Source: PoT sp049331405
GTDB taxonomy: Bacteria > Planctomycetota > Planctomycetia > Isosphaerales > Isosphaeraceae
NCBI RefSeq assembly: GCF_049331405.1
Contig: NZ_CP186274.1
Location: forward strand, 6,820,001 to 6,884,000
Reading direction: 5' to 3'
Length of the DNA stretch: 64,000 bases
A model generated the notes under the pieces. It ran no database searches. It saw only the letters and a list, made by a program, of their open reading frames with translations, and was not told the DNA's origin. The position numbers and the translations under genes were made by a program. Position 1 is the first letter of the stretch. Each line of letters begins with the position of its first letter. Shown in pieces: positions 53,889 to 62,511 of this stretch.

Positions 53889-55115
53889 ATGAAACTTGAT
53901 TCCGTCCTGGAACCCCCGGACCTCTCGTCGGACTGCCTGCGAGGACGAGACATCATTTGCTTCAGCCACGACTGGACCGGGGACCCCCTGTCGAAGACGC
54001 ATTTCATGCGCCTGCTCGCGCAGGACAATCGCATCCTGTGGGTGAACTCGATCGGCTACCGGGCGCCGACGGCCTCCAAGGCCGACCTCTCGCGGGCCTT
54101 CAAGAAGGTCGCGGCGGCGATGGCGCCGATCAAGGAGGTCGAGCCCAACCTCTTCGTCTTCAACCCGCTAGCCATCCCCGCGTACGGCCGCCCGGCCCTC
54201 CGCGATCTGAGCCGTCGACTCTTGCGGGCCCAGATCCTGCGAGCCATGCGGAGACTCGGGTTCAAGAAACCGATCAACTGGGTCTTCAACCCGGCGGCCG
54301 GGATCATCGCCGGGACCTTGGATGAAGAATTCCTGATTTACCATTGCGTCGACGAGTACACCGCCTTCACGGGGGTCGCGGCCCAATCCCTGGCCGAGAT
54401 CGAGAGCCAACTGCTCCGGAAGGCCGACGCCGTCTTCGTCTCCGCGGAGCGGCTCTACCAATCGAAGGCCGCCGTCAACCCCCGGACGTTCCTCGTGCGG
54501 CATGGCGTCGACTACGAGCATTTCCGCCAGTCCCTCAACCCCTCGCTCCCGATTCCCGACGAGATCGCACACCTCAAGAAGCCGATCATCGGTTACTTCG
54601 GTCTGATCGCCGAAGACTGGGTGGATCTTAGGCTGCTGAAACACATCGCCGACTGCTTCCCCGAGTGTTCGCTCGTGATGCTGGGCAAGACGACGATGGA
54701 CGTCTCGAGCCTCGCCGCGCGACCGAACGTCCACCTGTTGGGGCGTCGCCACTACGAGGACCTCCCCGCCTACAGCAAGGCCTTCGACGTGGCCCTGATC
54801 CCCTTCCCAATCAGCGAGGTCACTCTGAACGCGAACCCGTTGAAGGCGCGTGAATACCTGGCGTCCGGTCTCCCCGTGATCTCCACCGCGATCCCCGAGG
54901 TCGAGGTCCTGGGGCAATGCCGGATTGGTCGCGACCATGATGAGGTCGTCCGAGAAATCAGGGCTGCCCTAGCCGAGCCCGGCCCCTGCCCCGCCCGGAG
55001 CGAGACGATGCGGAAGGAGAGCTGGACGGCCCGGCTCGAGGAAGTTCGCATGCACCTCGCGGGACTCCCCGAGTTCGAGAAAGTCCGAGCTCCTCGAGTA
55101 GGAGCCCGAGGATGA
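53889..55115 (+). CDS. GT-B glycosyltransferase (TuaH-like)
   Basis: 408 aa from the ATG at 53889 (the frame extends upstream to 53736 but overlaps GT4 B). 'IICFSHDWTGDPLSKTHFMR' and 'ILWVNSIGYR' are characteristic of TuaH-like teichuronic-acid/EPS glycosyltransferases. C-terminal donor half: 'IIGYFGLIAEDWVDLRLLKH', 'NVHLLGRRHYEDLPAYSKAF', 'LNANPLKAREYLASGLPVIS' with the Glu of the nucleotide site. It ends in an ATGA overlap with the following acetyltransferase. Confidence 0.88.
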   Translation: MKLDSVLEPPDLSSDCLRGRDIICFSHDWTGDPLSKTHFMRLLAQDNRILWVNSIGYRAPTASKADLSRAFKKVAAAMAPIKEVEPNLFVFNPLAIPAYGRPALRDLSRRLLRAQILRAMRRLGFKKPINWVFNPAAGIIAGTLDEEFLIYHCVDEYTAFTGVAAQSLAEIESQLLRKADAVFVSAERLYQSKAAVNPRTFLVRHGVDYEHFRQSLNPSLPIPDEIAHLKKPIIGYFGLIAEDWVDLRLLKHIADCFPECSLVMLGKTTMDVSSLAARPNVHLLGRRHYEDLPAYSKAFDVALIPFPISEVTLNANPLKAREYLASGLPVISTAIPEVEVLGQCRIGRDHDEVVREIRAALAEPGPCPARSETMRKESWTARLEEVRMHLAGLPEFEKVRAPRVGARG

Positions 55116-55699
55116 TCCGCAAAGATGATCCTCCGTCGCTCTTTCGACTCATCCGCTCCGACCTTCGAGGCAAGGCCCTCTGGTGCTATGAGGGGGAGAG
55201 GCCGGTCGACCTGACCAAAGTGCTCCTGACCGACGGGACGATGGCGATGATCTACTATCGCTTGATGCAGTGGTCCAGGCGTCGAAGGCTGGTCCTCCTG
55301 GAGATGCTCTTCAACAAGCTGAACACCGTCTTCTGCAACTGCATCATCGGCCGAGGCGCGGAGTTCGGCCCCGGATTCGTCCTGATCCACGCGACGGGTG
55401 TCGTCATCAACGGGCAGGTTCGCGGAGGTTCCGGAGTCCTGATCGAGCATCAGGTGACCATCGGAGCCGAACGTCGGCAGAACCCCTTGATCGGCGACGA
55501 CGTCTTCCTGGGAGCCGGATCGAAGGTCATCGGCTCGGTCACGATCGGGGACGGGGCCAGAATCGGGGCGAACGCCGTGGTCGTCGACGACATCCCGGGC
55601 CATTCCACCGCCATCGGGATCCCGGCCCGGGTCGTGCGGAGACGCTCCCCCGCGACAGAGGCGCTCGCACCGGTTGCCGAGCGCGCGTTAATCGAATGA
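55112..55699 (+). CDS. Serine acetyltransferase-like sugar acetyltransferase B
   Basis: 195 aa. Short helical N-terminus ('MIYYRLMQWSRRRRLVLLEM'), then a hexapeptide beta-helix ('CIIGRGAEFGPGFVLIHATG', 'IGDDVFLGAGSKVIGS', 'VTIGDGARIGANAVVV'), ending 'AIGIPARVVRRR'. Same family as 49827 but not a close copy. Probably acetylates a sugar in the repeat unit. Overlaps the TuaH-like gene by 4 bp. Confidence 0.88.
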   Translation: MIRKDDPPSLFRLIRSDLRGKALWCYEGERPVDLTKVLLTDGTMAMIYYRLMQWSRRRRLVLLEMLFNKLNTVFCNCIIGRGAEFGPGFVLIHATGVVINGQVRGGSGVLIEHQVTIGAERRQNPLIGDDVFLGAGSKVIGSVTIGDGARIGANAVVVDDIPGHSTAIGIPARVVRRRSPATEALAPVAERALIE

Positions 55700-55744
55700 A
55701 CGTGTGATTCTCTCCGCGTCGTTGTACCTCGAAAGCCAACATCG

Positions 55745-56941
55745 ATGATAACCCTCACGACTCTCGCGGCGATCTGCCTCTGGGGATGCCTGGGGCTGGT
55801 GGTTTACGCGTATGCCGGCTATCCGCTGCTCCTCCGGGGCCTCTCCTACGTTTTCGGCCGATCCTCCAAATCTCGGGCCCTCGATGATGCCGAACTCCCC
55901 TCGGTCTCGCTCCTGATCGCGGCCCACAACGAAGAGGCCGAGATCGAGCACAGGCTCATGAATGCCCTGGCGATGGACTATCCTCGCGGGAAGCTCCAGA
56001 TCGTCGTCGGTTCGGACGGCAGCGTCGATGAGACGGCGAGGATCGTGGAGGGTTTCGCGGATCGCGGGGTCGAGCTTTTCGACTATGAGCAGAACCGCGG
56101 TAAGGCGACCGTCCTCAACGAGTCGGTGCCGCACCTCAAGGGCGAAATCATCTTATTCTCCGATGCGAATACCTATAACGACCCCATGTCGGCCCGCAAT
56201 CTCGTGCGATGGTTCCGCGACCCGGCGATCGGCGTCGTCTGCGGCCGTCTCGTCCTGACCGATCCGGTCTCGGGGCGAAACGCCGATGGCCTCTACTGGA
56301 AGTATGAGAACTTCCTGAAATACTACGAGAACCGCCTCGGGGCCCTGCTCGGGTCGAATGGCGCGATCTACGCGATGCGGAAGGATCTGTATACGCCGAT
56401 CGACGGGGCGACCATCGTCGACGACTTCGTGATCCCGCTGCTGGCGAAGGTCAAGTTCGGCTGCTCGATCGTTTACGATTGCGAGGCGATCGCGACCGAG
56501 GAGACGCCCGCCAGCGTCGGCGCGGAGTTCCATCGCCGTAGCCGGATCGGCGCGGGGGGATTCCAGAGCATCGGGTTCCTCTGGAAGATCCTCGACCCTC
56601 GGCGCGGCTGGGTCGCCTTCAGTTTCCTGTCGCACAAGATCCTGCGCTGGTTCTGTCCCTTCTTCCTAATCGGGGCGCTCGCCAGCAACGCGGTCCTGCT
56701 CTCGGGCGGCGAGACCTGCTACCGCTATCTCCTGCTCGCGCAGGTGGCCTTCTATCTCGTCTCGCTCTTGCTGGCGTTCGCCCCGGCGAGTCGTTGGCTG
56801 AGGCCCTTCCGCTTGGCGAGCCTGTTCTCGGGCATGAACCTGGCACTGTTCGTGGGTTTCTGCCGCTGGCTCGGGGGCAATCAATGCGGGACATGGAGGC
56901 GGACCACTCGCCTCGCTGAGGAGAGGGGGATCGTCCGATGA
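55745..56941 (+). CDS. Membrane-bound family 2 glycosyltransferase (NodC/hyaluronan-synthase-like)
   Basis: 398 aa. N-terminal TM ~5-30, GT-A core 'PSVSLLIAAHNEEAEIEHRL', 'IVVGSDGSVDETARIV', 'ILFSDANTYND' (D-x-N-T), 'VVCGRLVLTD', then 'EFHRRSRIGAGGFQSI', which stands where processive synthases have Q-x-x-R-W. Three to four C-terminal TM segments follow. Architecture matches processive beta-glycosyltransferases, but the missing Gln/Trp suggests single-sugar transfer. ATGA overlap with the next gene. Confidence 0.9.
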   Translation: MITLTTLAAICLWGCLGLVVYAYAGYPLLLRGLSYVFGRSSKSRALDDAELPSVSLLIAAHNEEAEIEHRLMNALAMDYPRGKLQIVVGSDGSVDETARIVEGFADRGVELFDYEQNRGKATVLNESVPHLKGEIILFSDANTYNDPMSARNLVRWFRDPAIGVVCGRLVLTDPVSGRNADGLYWKYENFLKYYENRLGALLGSNGAIYAMRKDLYTPIDGATIVDDFVIPLLAKVKFGCSIVYDCEAIATEETPASVGAEFHRRSRIGAGGFQSIGFLWKILDPRRGWVAFSFLSHKILRWFCPFFLIGALASNAVLLSGGETCYRYLLLAQVAFYLVSLLLAFAPASRWLRPFRLASLFSGMNLALFVGFCRWLGGNQCGTWRRTTRLAEERGIVR

Positions 56942-58173
56942 TTGCGTTTGCCCTCGGGCTGGGTCTGATCGGAATTGCGGGAGTCGCCGTGGTCGCTCGC
57001 AAGTTGATGCGACGGGGGATTCATTGCTGGATCGTACCTTGCATCCTGCGGTCATTCGGTCGTCGTCGCAACCAACCTGTGCATATGCTCCTCTGCATCG
57101 CCGACCACTACGAGCCCGGCCTGAATGACGCCTCGCGGGAACTCGCCGATGCGCGCGTGGCGCTCTGGGTCGAGCAGTATCCCCAGCGCCTGGGCGCCTT
57201 CCGCGATAGCGATGGTCGCGTGCCCCAGCATTCCTTCTTCTATCCGATCGACCAGTACGAACCGGCCCATGTCGACGCCATCGCCGGCCTCTGCCGCGCG
57301 GGGTTCGGCGAGATTGAGGTCCACCTCCACCACTCCGGCGACAACTCCACGAACCTGAGGTCCACCCTGCTCGCGCACCGGGAGGCCATGTATCAACGGC
57401 ACGGCGTGGGCGCACGGCATCGCGAGACCGGAGAACTCGTCTATGGCTTCATCCATGGGGACTGGGCCCTCGACAACTCACTGCCGAACGGCCGTTGCTG
57501 CGGCGTCAACGACGAGTTGAACATCCTCCGGGAGACGGGATGTTACTGCGACTTCACGCTCCCGTCGTATCCGAGCGCGGCGCAGACTCGAAAGATCAAC
57601 AGCATCTACTATGCGACCGACGATCCCCGTGAGCCCAAGTCTCACGACACGGGCGTCGATGTGGGGACCGGCGAGGTCCCGCCGAACTCCCTGATGCTGA
57701 TCCAGGGGCCGCTCGTCCTCAACTGGACGCGCCGCAAATGGGGCCTGCTACCTCGCTTTGAGAATGGCTGCATCCAGGGAAATCAGGCCCCCTCGATTCA
57801 ACGCCTGGACGCCTGGCTGAACGCTCGCGTGCAGGTTCCAGGCCGACCCGACTGGTACTTCGTTAAGCTCCACACCCACGGCGCCAACGAGGCGAATCAC
57901 TCCGCCTTGCTGGGAACCGCCGGGATCGAATTCCACCGCGCACTCGCCCAACGAGCCAAAAACGACCCCAACTTCCGCTACCACTACGTCACGGCTCGTG
58001 AGATGTACAACCTCGCCAAGGCTGCCGAGGCCGGTTGGAAAGGGTCGGTCGCGGAGGCTCGTGATTACGAGATCCTCTGGGACGGTGTCGCCCCGAAGTT
58101 CGCTTCGGATGACATGGCCGTGTCCAATCTGTCCGGCGCGACTCGATCCGGGCCACTTGTTGAGACGGCTTGA
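56938..58173 (+). CDS. Polysaccharide-deacetylase-like membrane-anchored protein
   Basis: 411 aa with an N-terminal TM (~3-22). Conserved-looking metal/acid motifs are 'LLCIADHYEPG' (Asp-His), 'IEVHLHHSGDN' (H-x-H-H), 'GFIHGDWALDNS' (H-G-D-W) and a late 'FVKLHTHGANE'. The order D-H ... H-x-x ... late H resembles the (beta/alpha)7 NodB-type deacetylase fold, but the H-x3-H spacing differs, so this is a distant relative at best. Last gene of the 22-gene run, coupled to the membrane GT2 by ATGA overlap. Confidence 0.7.
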   Translation: MIAFALGLGLIGIAGVAVVARKLMRRGIHCWIVPCILRSFGRRRNQPVHMLLCIADHYEPGLNDASRELADARVALWVEQYPQRLGAFRDSDGRVPQHSFFYPIDQYEPAHVDAIAGLCRAGFGEIEVHLHHSGDNSTNLRSTLLAHREAMYQRHGVGARHRETGELVYGFIHGDWALDNSLPNGRCCGVNDELNILRETGCYCDFTLPSYPSAAQTRKINSIYYATDDPREPKSHDTGVDVGTGEVPPNSLMLIQGPLVLNWTRRKWGLLPRFENGCIQGNQAPSIQRLDAWLNARVQVPGRPDWYFVKLHTHGANEANHSALLGTAGIEFHRALAQRAKNDPNFRYHYVTAREMYNLAKAAEAGWKGSVAEARDYEILWDGVAPKFASDDMAVSNLSGATRSGPLVETA

Positions 58174-58234
58174 GATCCCGTATTCAAGGTCAATCCCTAT
58201 ATCTTGATTGAATGTAACATGAGTTTAAAGGAGA

Positions 58235-58267
58235 GCCCTCGACGCAAGATCAACTCGCGGCGAGGGC
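58235..58267. terminator. Inverted repeat after the polysaccharide operon
   Basis: GCCCTCG (58235-58241) pairs with CGAGGGC (58261-58267), and the stem can extend inward (CGC/GCG). It lies between the convergent stops at 58173 and 58341, so it may terminate both the long operon and the beta-helix gene. Confidence 0.5.
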
Positions 58268-58340
58268 CTTCCGGGCGAAAGGATCAACGGAGGCTGCGAG
58301 CTTCGAGTCCGTTCTCGCTCACCGTGCGAACTCCCTGGGA

Positions 58341-61300
58341 TCAATCGTTGGCGAAGATGGAACTTCCCAACGGCTTCGAGTTCGACGTCAGAACGCCCCT
58401 CGAGATGCGATTCCAACCGGACGCGGACGACCCGGTCGGATGCTGCGGGTTACCGTAGACCCAGGGCTGCTTCGTTGACCCACTGCTTGTGGCGGAGCCG
58501 TTCGAGACGGTCGATCCGCTGACCTGGGTTGGTTGAACCGTGGCGGTGACTGCTGCGGAAGTCGCGGTCGAGGCGCCTGAGCCGGTACCGGACGACGATG
58601 TTGTGCTGGCCGCCTTCGTCGCCGCAGAAGAATTCGTCGTGCTGAAGACGACGTCGACCCAGTAGTTCGACGCGTTGTAAGTGCTCGTCGGGAATCCTCC
58701 CGAACTCCCGTACTTGTACACTCCCGCATTCGCGGGTGCGTGAAGCGTGGAGTTGTTGAAAGTTGAGGTGAAGTACGAAGAACTCGCCGAGTACCGACCT
58801 CGCGGGGCGAAGTAGGAAGCCACATAAGTCGTATTGGCCGAGATCGCGACCGGGGTAGAGAACGTCACCTGCTGCCAGCCCGAGGCCGTCTCGGACGTGA
58901 ACGTCGCGGTGGCCAGCAGGGTTCCCGTGCTAGTCCAGAGGTGTCCCACATGGGTCCCTGTGTTCAGGGGGCCCTTGTAGAAACGCAAACCGGTGATGTA
59001 ACCGGCGACGTCGCTCGTGAACTTAACTCCCAACTCGACCGCGTTAGGGTCGCTGTCGGTGATGGTTGACGGGACCGCCGTATTCGGCCAGAGCGAAGAC
59101 GCCACCGTCACCGGCGCCGCGGTGGTGAAGGTCCAGGTCGCGGGAGCCGCCATGACCTGACCCGCGGCGTCCTTCACCCCCGAGATCGTAACCTTGAAAG
59201 TGGTGGAGTTGGCGAGAGCAGCGTTGGGGACCAGTGTGAAGGTGCGGTTGGCGCTGTTGTAGCTCACCGTGGCCGGGACGGCGACACCCGTGGCTACGTT
59301 GGTGAGGGTGAAGGTGACGGGGGAAGCAAGGACCGATTCATTGAAGACCGCCGTGACGCTCGAGGTCGTCGAGACCCCGGTGGCGCCTGAGGCCGGGGTC
59401 TGACCTGTGACGGTCGGGACGATCGCGGTCGCGGTGGTGAAGGTCCAGGTCGCGGGAACAGCCATGACCTGGCCCGCCGCATCCTTCACACCCGAGATCG
59501 ACGCCCTGTAGGTCGTTGAACCGGCGAGGGGTGCGGACGGTACCAGCGTGAAGGTTTTGCTGGTGCTGTTGTAGGAGACGGTGGCAGCGACGGCGGCGCC
59601 GGTTGCTAGATTGGTGAGGGTGAAGGTGACGGGGGAAGCGAGGACCGATTCGTTGAAGACCGCCGTGACGCTCGAGGTCGTCGAGACCCCGGTGGCGCCT
59701 GAGGCCGGCGTCTGACCTGTGACGGTCGGTATGACTGCGGCCGCCGTGGTGAACGTCCAGGTGAAAGGAGCCGCCATGACCTGGCCCGCGGCGTCTTTCA
59801 CGCCGGAGATCGAGGCCAGGTAAGTCGCCGAGCTGGCGAGGGGTGCGGACGGTACCAGCGTGAAGGTTTTGCTGGTGCTGTTGTAGGAGACGGTGGCAGC
59901 GACGGCGCCGCCTGTTGCCTGGTTGGTGAGGGTGAATGTGACGGGGGAGGCGAGCACGGATTCGTTGAAGACGGCGGTCACGCTCGTCGAGATCGCGACG
60001 TTGGTGGCGGACGCCGCGGGGGTCTGGCTCGTCACCGTCGGGATGATGGTCATCGCCGTGCCAAACTGATAAGCCCCCAGATCGGAGATGGAACTGCGGG
60101 CCTGACTCGATGCCGTGGAGACGTATTGACGATCTACTGGAGCCCACCCGGAGTTCAGTGCGACCCCGCGGCCGATCGCCGATGATCCGGCCGCGAGGTG
60201 ATAGTCGCCACCGGTCAGGCTGACGAAACCCGGGTCATTCGAGGAGGGGGAGTAGAAGTTCGACGTGCCCGAGATCGTGCCGCTGAAGGTCCCGTTGTCG
60301 AGGGACGGCAGCCAGCCCGGGCTCATCCAGTTCACGCCGAAGTTCGCGACGCCGACGGTGTTCATCAACTCGAAGTAGCTCGCCGCCGACCCCGTTGTGG
60401 CCGAACCGCTGTAGAAGATGTTGTTGGACGCGTTCACGGTCTGAGAATTGGTGTCCAGCTGGAAGAGGATTGTCCTCCATTGACTGGACTGATTACTCCT
60501 GGTGACCACCGTGTTGTCGTAGAAATTGAGGGTTTTTCGATAGATCGACGTGTTCCCGCTGTCGCCGCCAAAGTGGACGAGATATGTCGCGGCATTGGGG
60601 CCCGTGTTGTCGAGGATGTTCCCGTAAACCGAGGTCGTCGCATAGCTCGGGTCCGAGGCCACGATCCCGGAATCCTCGGCGTCGACGAGGTCGAGGAGAT
60701 GGCCGCCGGGGGCGAAGTAATTGTAGCGAATCACCGCGCCGGCCGAGCGATCCTTCAGATTGTTGCCCGCGGAGCCGGAACGCAGGGGACCGAAGTAGTT
60801 GTACTGATAGGTGATCCCGACGGCCTCGGAATAAACGTTGTGCTCCAGCCATGAGTTGGGCACGCCATTCCCGTAGATGCTATTCCCCTGCACCAGGATG
60901 TTGCGCGACGTGTGGGCCTCATCGCCGTTGGACAGGACGAACAGGCCGATCCCCGAGCTGTCCAGCGTGCTGTTCTGGATCGTGATGTTGTTGGCGCCTT
61001 CGATGTAGATGGCGGCCGAGAATTCGGCGTAGTTCTGCGTTGCGCCCGTCGAATCCTGGAAAGTGTAGCTCTCGTAGGCGTTCCGGAATTCGAGGCCGGA
61101 GATGTTGATATAATTTGGCTTATAGTCGTAAGCCTGATCCGCCGAACGCTGAATCAGGACGAGCGCATTCGCCTGGAGCGGCGAGTAGTAGTAATGGAAC
61201 TGGCTGCTGGTCGTTGCGTTCTGGCCGTCGATGATCGGCTCTTGTCCGTTGGGGCCGGGGACCCCGACGATGTTGATGGGCTGGGTCGCCGTCCCACTCT

Positions 61301-61541
61301 GGGAGATGAGGATCTTCTCGTGATACGGGTTCGGTTGCCAGTTGATGGCGACCGTGTCGCCGGGAGCGAGCTTTGTCCAGGGCACGGAACCGATGGTCGT
61401 GTACGCCTGGCCCGGGCCGACGCTGTAGGTCGTGAGCAAGGCGCGTCGCTCAAGCCCCTCCAGGCCAGGCCTGACGGATGAGGGACGGGCCTTGGACCTG
61501 CGTCGTGGCTTCGAGGTGGGGTCAATCGGACGGATGAACAT
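58341..61541 (-). CDS. Secreted beta-helix protein with Ig-like repeats and DUF4082
   Basis: 1066 aa from the ATG at 61541 (AAGGAG 7-8 nt upstream). N-terminal basic stretch, then 'LEGLERRALLTTYSV', a form of the planctomycetal surface-protein motif LExLExRxLLS. Residues ~40-480 form a right-handed parallel beta-helix (NITIQNSTLDSSGIGL, NILVQGNSIYGNG), as in pectate lyases. Three ~104-residue Big_5-type Ig-like repeats span ~496-800 (TPASGATGVSTTSSVTAVFN). DUF4082 is at ~815-975 (VAGYITGLRFYKGPLNTGTH). A Ser/Thr-rich tail follows. Convergent with the polysaccharide operon, so it may bind or cleave that glycan; no catalytic residues are assigned. Confidence 0.88.
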   Translation of the reverse strand: MFIRPIDPTSKPRRRSKARPSSVRPGLEGLERRALLTTYSVGPGQAYTTIGSVPWTKLAPGDTVAINWQPNPYHEKILISQSGTATQPINIVGVPGPNGQEPIIDGQNATTSSQFHYYYSPLQANALVLIQRSADQAYDYKPNYINISGLEFRNAYESYTFQDSTGATQNYAEFSAAIYIEGANNITIQNSTLDSSGIGLFVLSNGDEAHTSRNILVQGNSIYGNGVPNSWLEHNVYSEAVGITYQYNYFGPLRSGSAGNNLKDRSAGAVIRYNYFAPGGHLLDLVDAEDSGIVASDPSYATTSVYGNILDNTGPNAATYLVHFGGDSGNTSIYRKTLNFYDNTVVTRSNQSSQWRTILFQLDTNSQTVNASNNIFYSGSATTGSAASYFELMNTVGVANFGVNWMSPGWLPSLDNGTFSGTISGTSNFYSPSSNDPGFVSLTGGDYHLAAGSSAIGRGVALNSGWAPVDRQYVSTASSQARSSISDLGAYQFGTAMTIIPTVTSQTPAASATNVAISTSVTAVFNESVLASPVTFTLTNQATGGAVAATVSYNSTSKTFTLVPSAPLASSATYLASISGVKDAAGQVMAAPFTWTFTTAAAVIPTVTGQTPASGATGVSTTSSVTAVFNESVLASPVTFTLTNLATGAAVAATVSYNSTSKTFTLVPSAPLAGSTTYRASISGVKDAAGQVMAVPATWTFTTATAIVPTVTGQTPASGATGVSTTSSVTAVFNESVLASPVTFTLTNVATGVAVPATVSYNSANRTFTLVPNAALANSTTFKVTISGVKDAAGQVMAAPATWTFTTAAPVTVASSLWPNTAVPSTITDSDPNAVELGVKFTSDVAGYITGLRFYKGPLNTGTHVGHLWTSTGTLLATATFTSETASGWQQVTFSTPVAISANTTYVASYFAPRGRYSASSSYFTSTFNNSTLHAPANAGVYKYGSSGGFPTSTYNASNYWVDVVFSTTNSSAATKAASTTSSSGTGSGASTATSAAVTATVQPTQVSGSTVSNGSATSSGSTKQPWVYGNPQHPTGSSASGWNRISRGVLTSNSKPLGSSIFAND
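59341..59905. repeat. 312-bp direct DNA repeats inside the beta-helix gene
   Basis: The Ig-like repeats are nearly identical at DNA level: 59341-59417 matches 59653-59729 with one mismatch, and the segment from 59524 matches that from 59836 over about 70 bp, both at a 312-bp period. Points to recent duplication or gene conversion. Confidence 0.85.
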
Positions 61542-61660
61542 CGTGAAGCTCCTTGGCATCGATCCTTGTGGTGGTTTTCGGCTCACAAGGAAGTTTTGTC
61601 TGATGGGTGTTTGTCGCCATTGCGGGTAGGACGTCGGACGGGAGGCGCCCACCGATCGGG

Positions 61661-62109
61661 CGGCGCGCACTCGCCACGCGAGCCCGCACTTTCGAGGCGC
61701 GGGACTATAGTCAATAAGGCAATAGGGTTATTAATTTAGAATCGGCGAATAGTTTAGTTAACTATACAGCATCATGGCGTAGTCGCATTGGAATGCGGCT
61801 ACGTGCACCATCGCCCTGGTTCGTTCGCGAGCATCTCGGGCGGAAAAATGGTCGGTCGACAACCGTCGGGGAGCCGGACAAGAGGCGCCCCGGCGTATGC
61901 CCGCCGATCGGGCGACGCGCGGCGCGCACTCGCCACGCGAGCCCGCACTTTCGAGGCGCGGGGCCATCGTCTCGGGAACGAGAGTAATAATATTACTTGA
62001 GTTTACTTGGATAGTTGCGTGTAAGTGCTTTTGCTCGGAGCACTATCGTATTGTAATGCGGCTATGGGCACGATCGCCCTGGATCGTTCGCGCGTCTCTC
62101 GGGCCGAAA
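61661..62109. repeat. Two-copy ~260-bp tandem repeat
   Basis: Block A (43 bp) is identical at 61661-61703 and 61920-61962. Block B (65 bp, about 83% identical) is at 61782-61846 and 62045-62109. The order A-B-A-B with periods of 259 and 263 bp shows a tandem duplication. The AT-rich sequence between A and B is less conserved. The rest of 61542-62511 holds the beta-helix gene promoter region and no gene. Confidence 0.85.
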
Positions 62110-62511
62110 TATTAGTGACCGCAGATTCGGGAATATTCTGGACTGTTCGGATGAGGATCAGAGGGCCATTCGCCCGTCTCGAGCAGGATTCAAGAGCCTT
62201 CGGCTTCGCGGGAACGGACCGTCGCACCGAGCGGCGGGAACGCCATGCCCGGGAGATGATCGACCTGACTCATTAGTCCAGGAACGGGCCGTCGCCCCGC
62301 AAATCCAAAATATATAACAATGAATAATATAAATTAAATTTGTGGTTTTGGTTTGTTTGTTAGCGGTGTGAGTTGGCGATCGATAAAAATTCCAAGCGGT
62401 GAATTCAAGTGCCTAGGACCTCCAGAAGCGTGGTAGGCACATTCCTCCCCGGACTGAGCCGCCCTGACGACGTCGTCGTTCTCATACATCGAAGATACCT
62501 TTACGGAGAGG

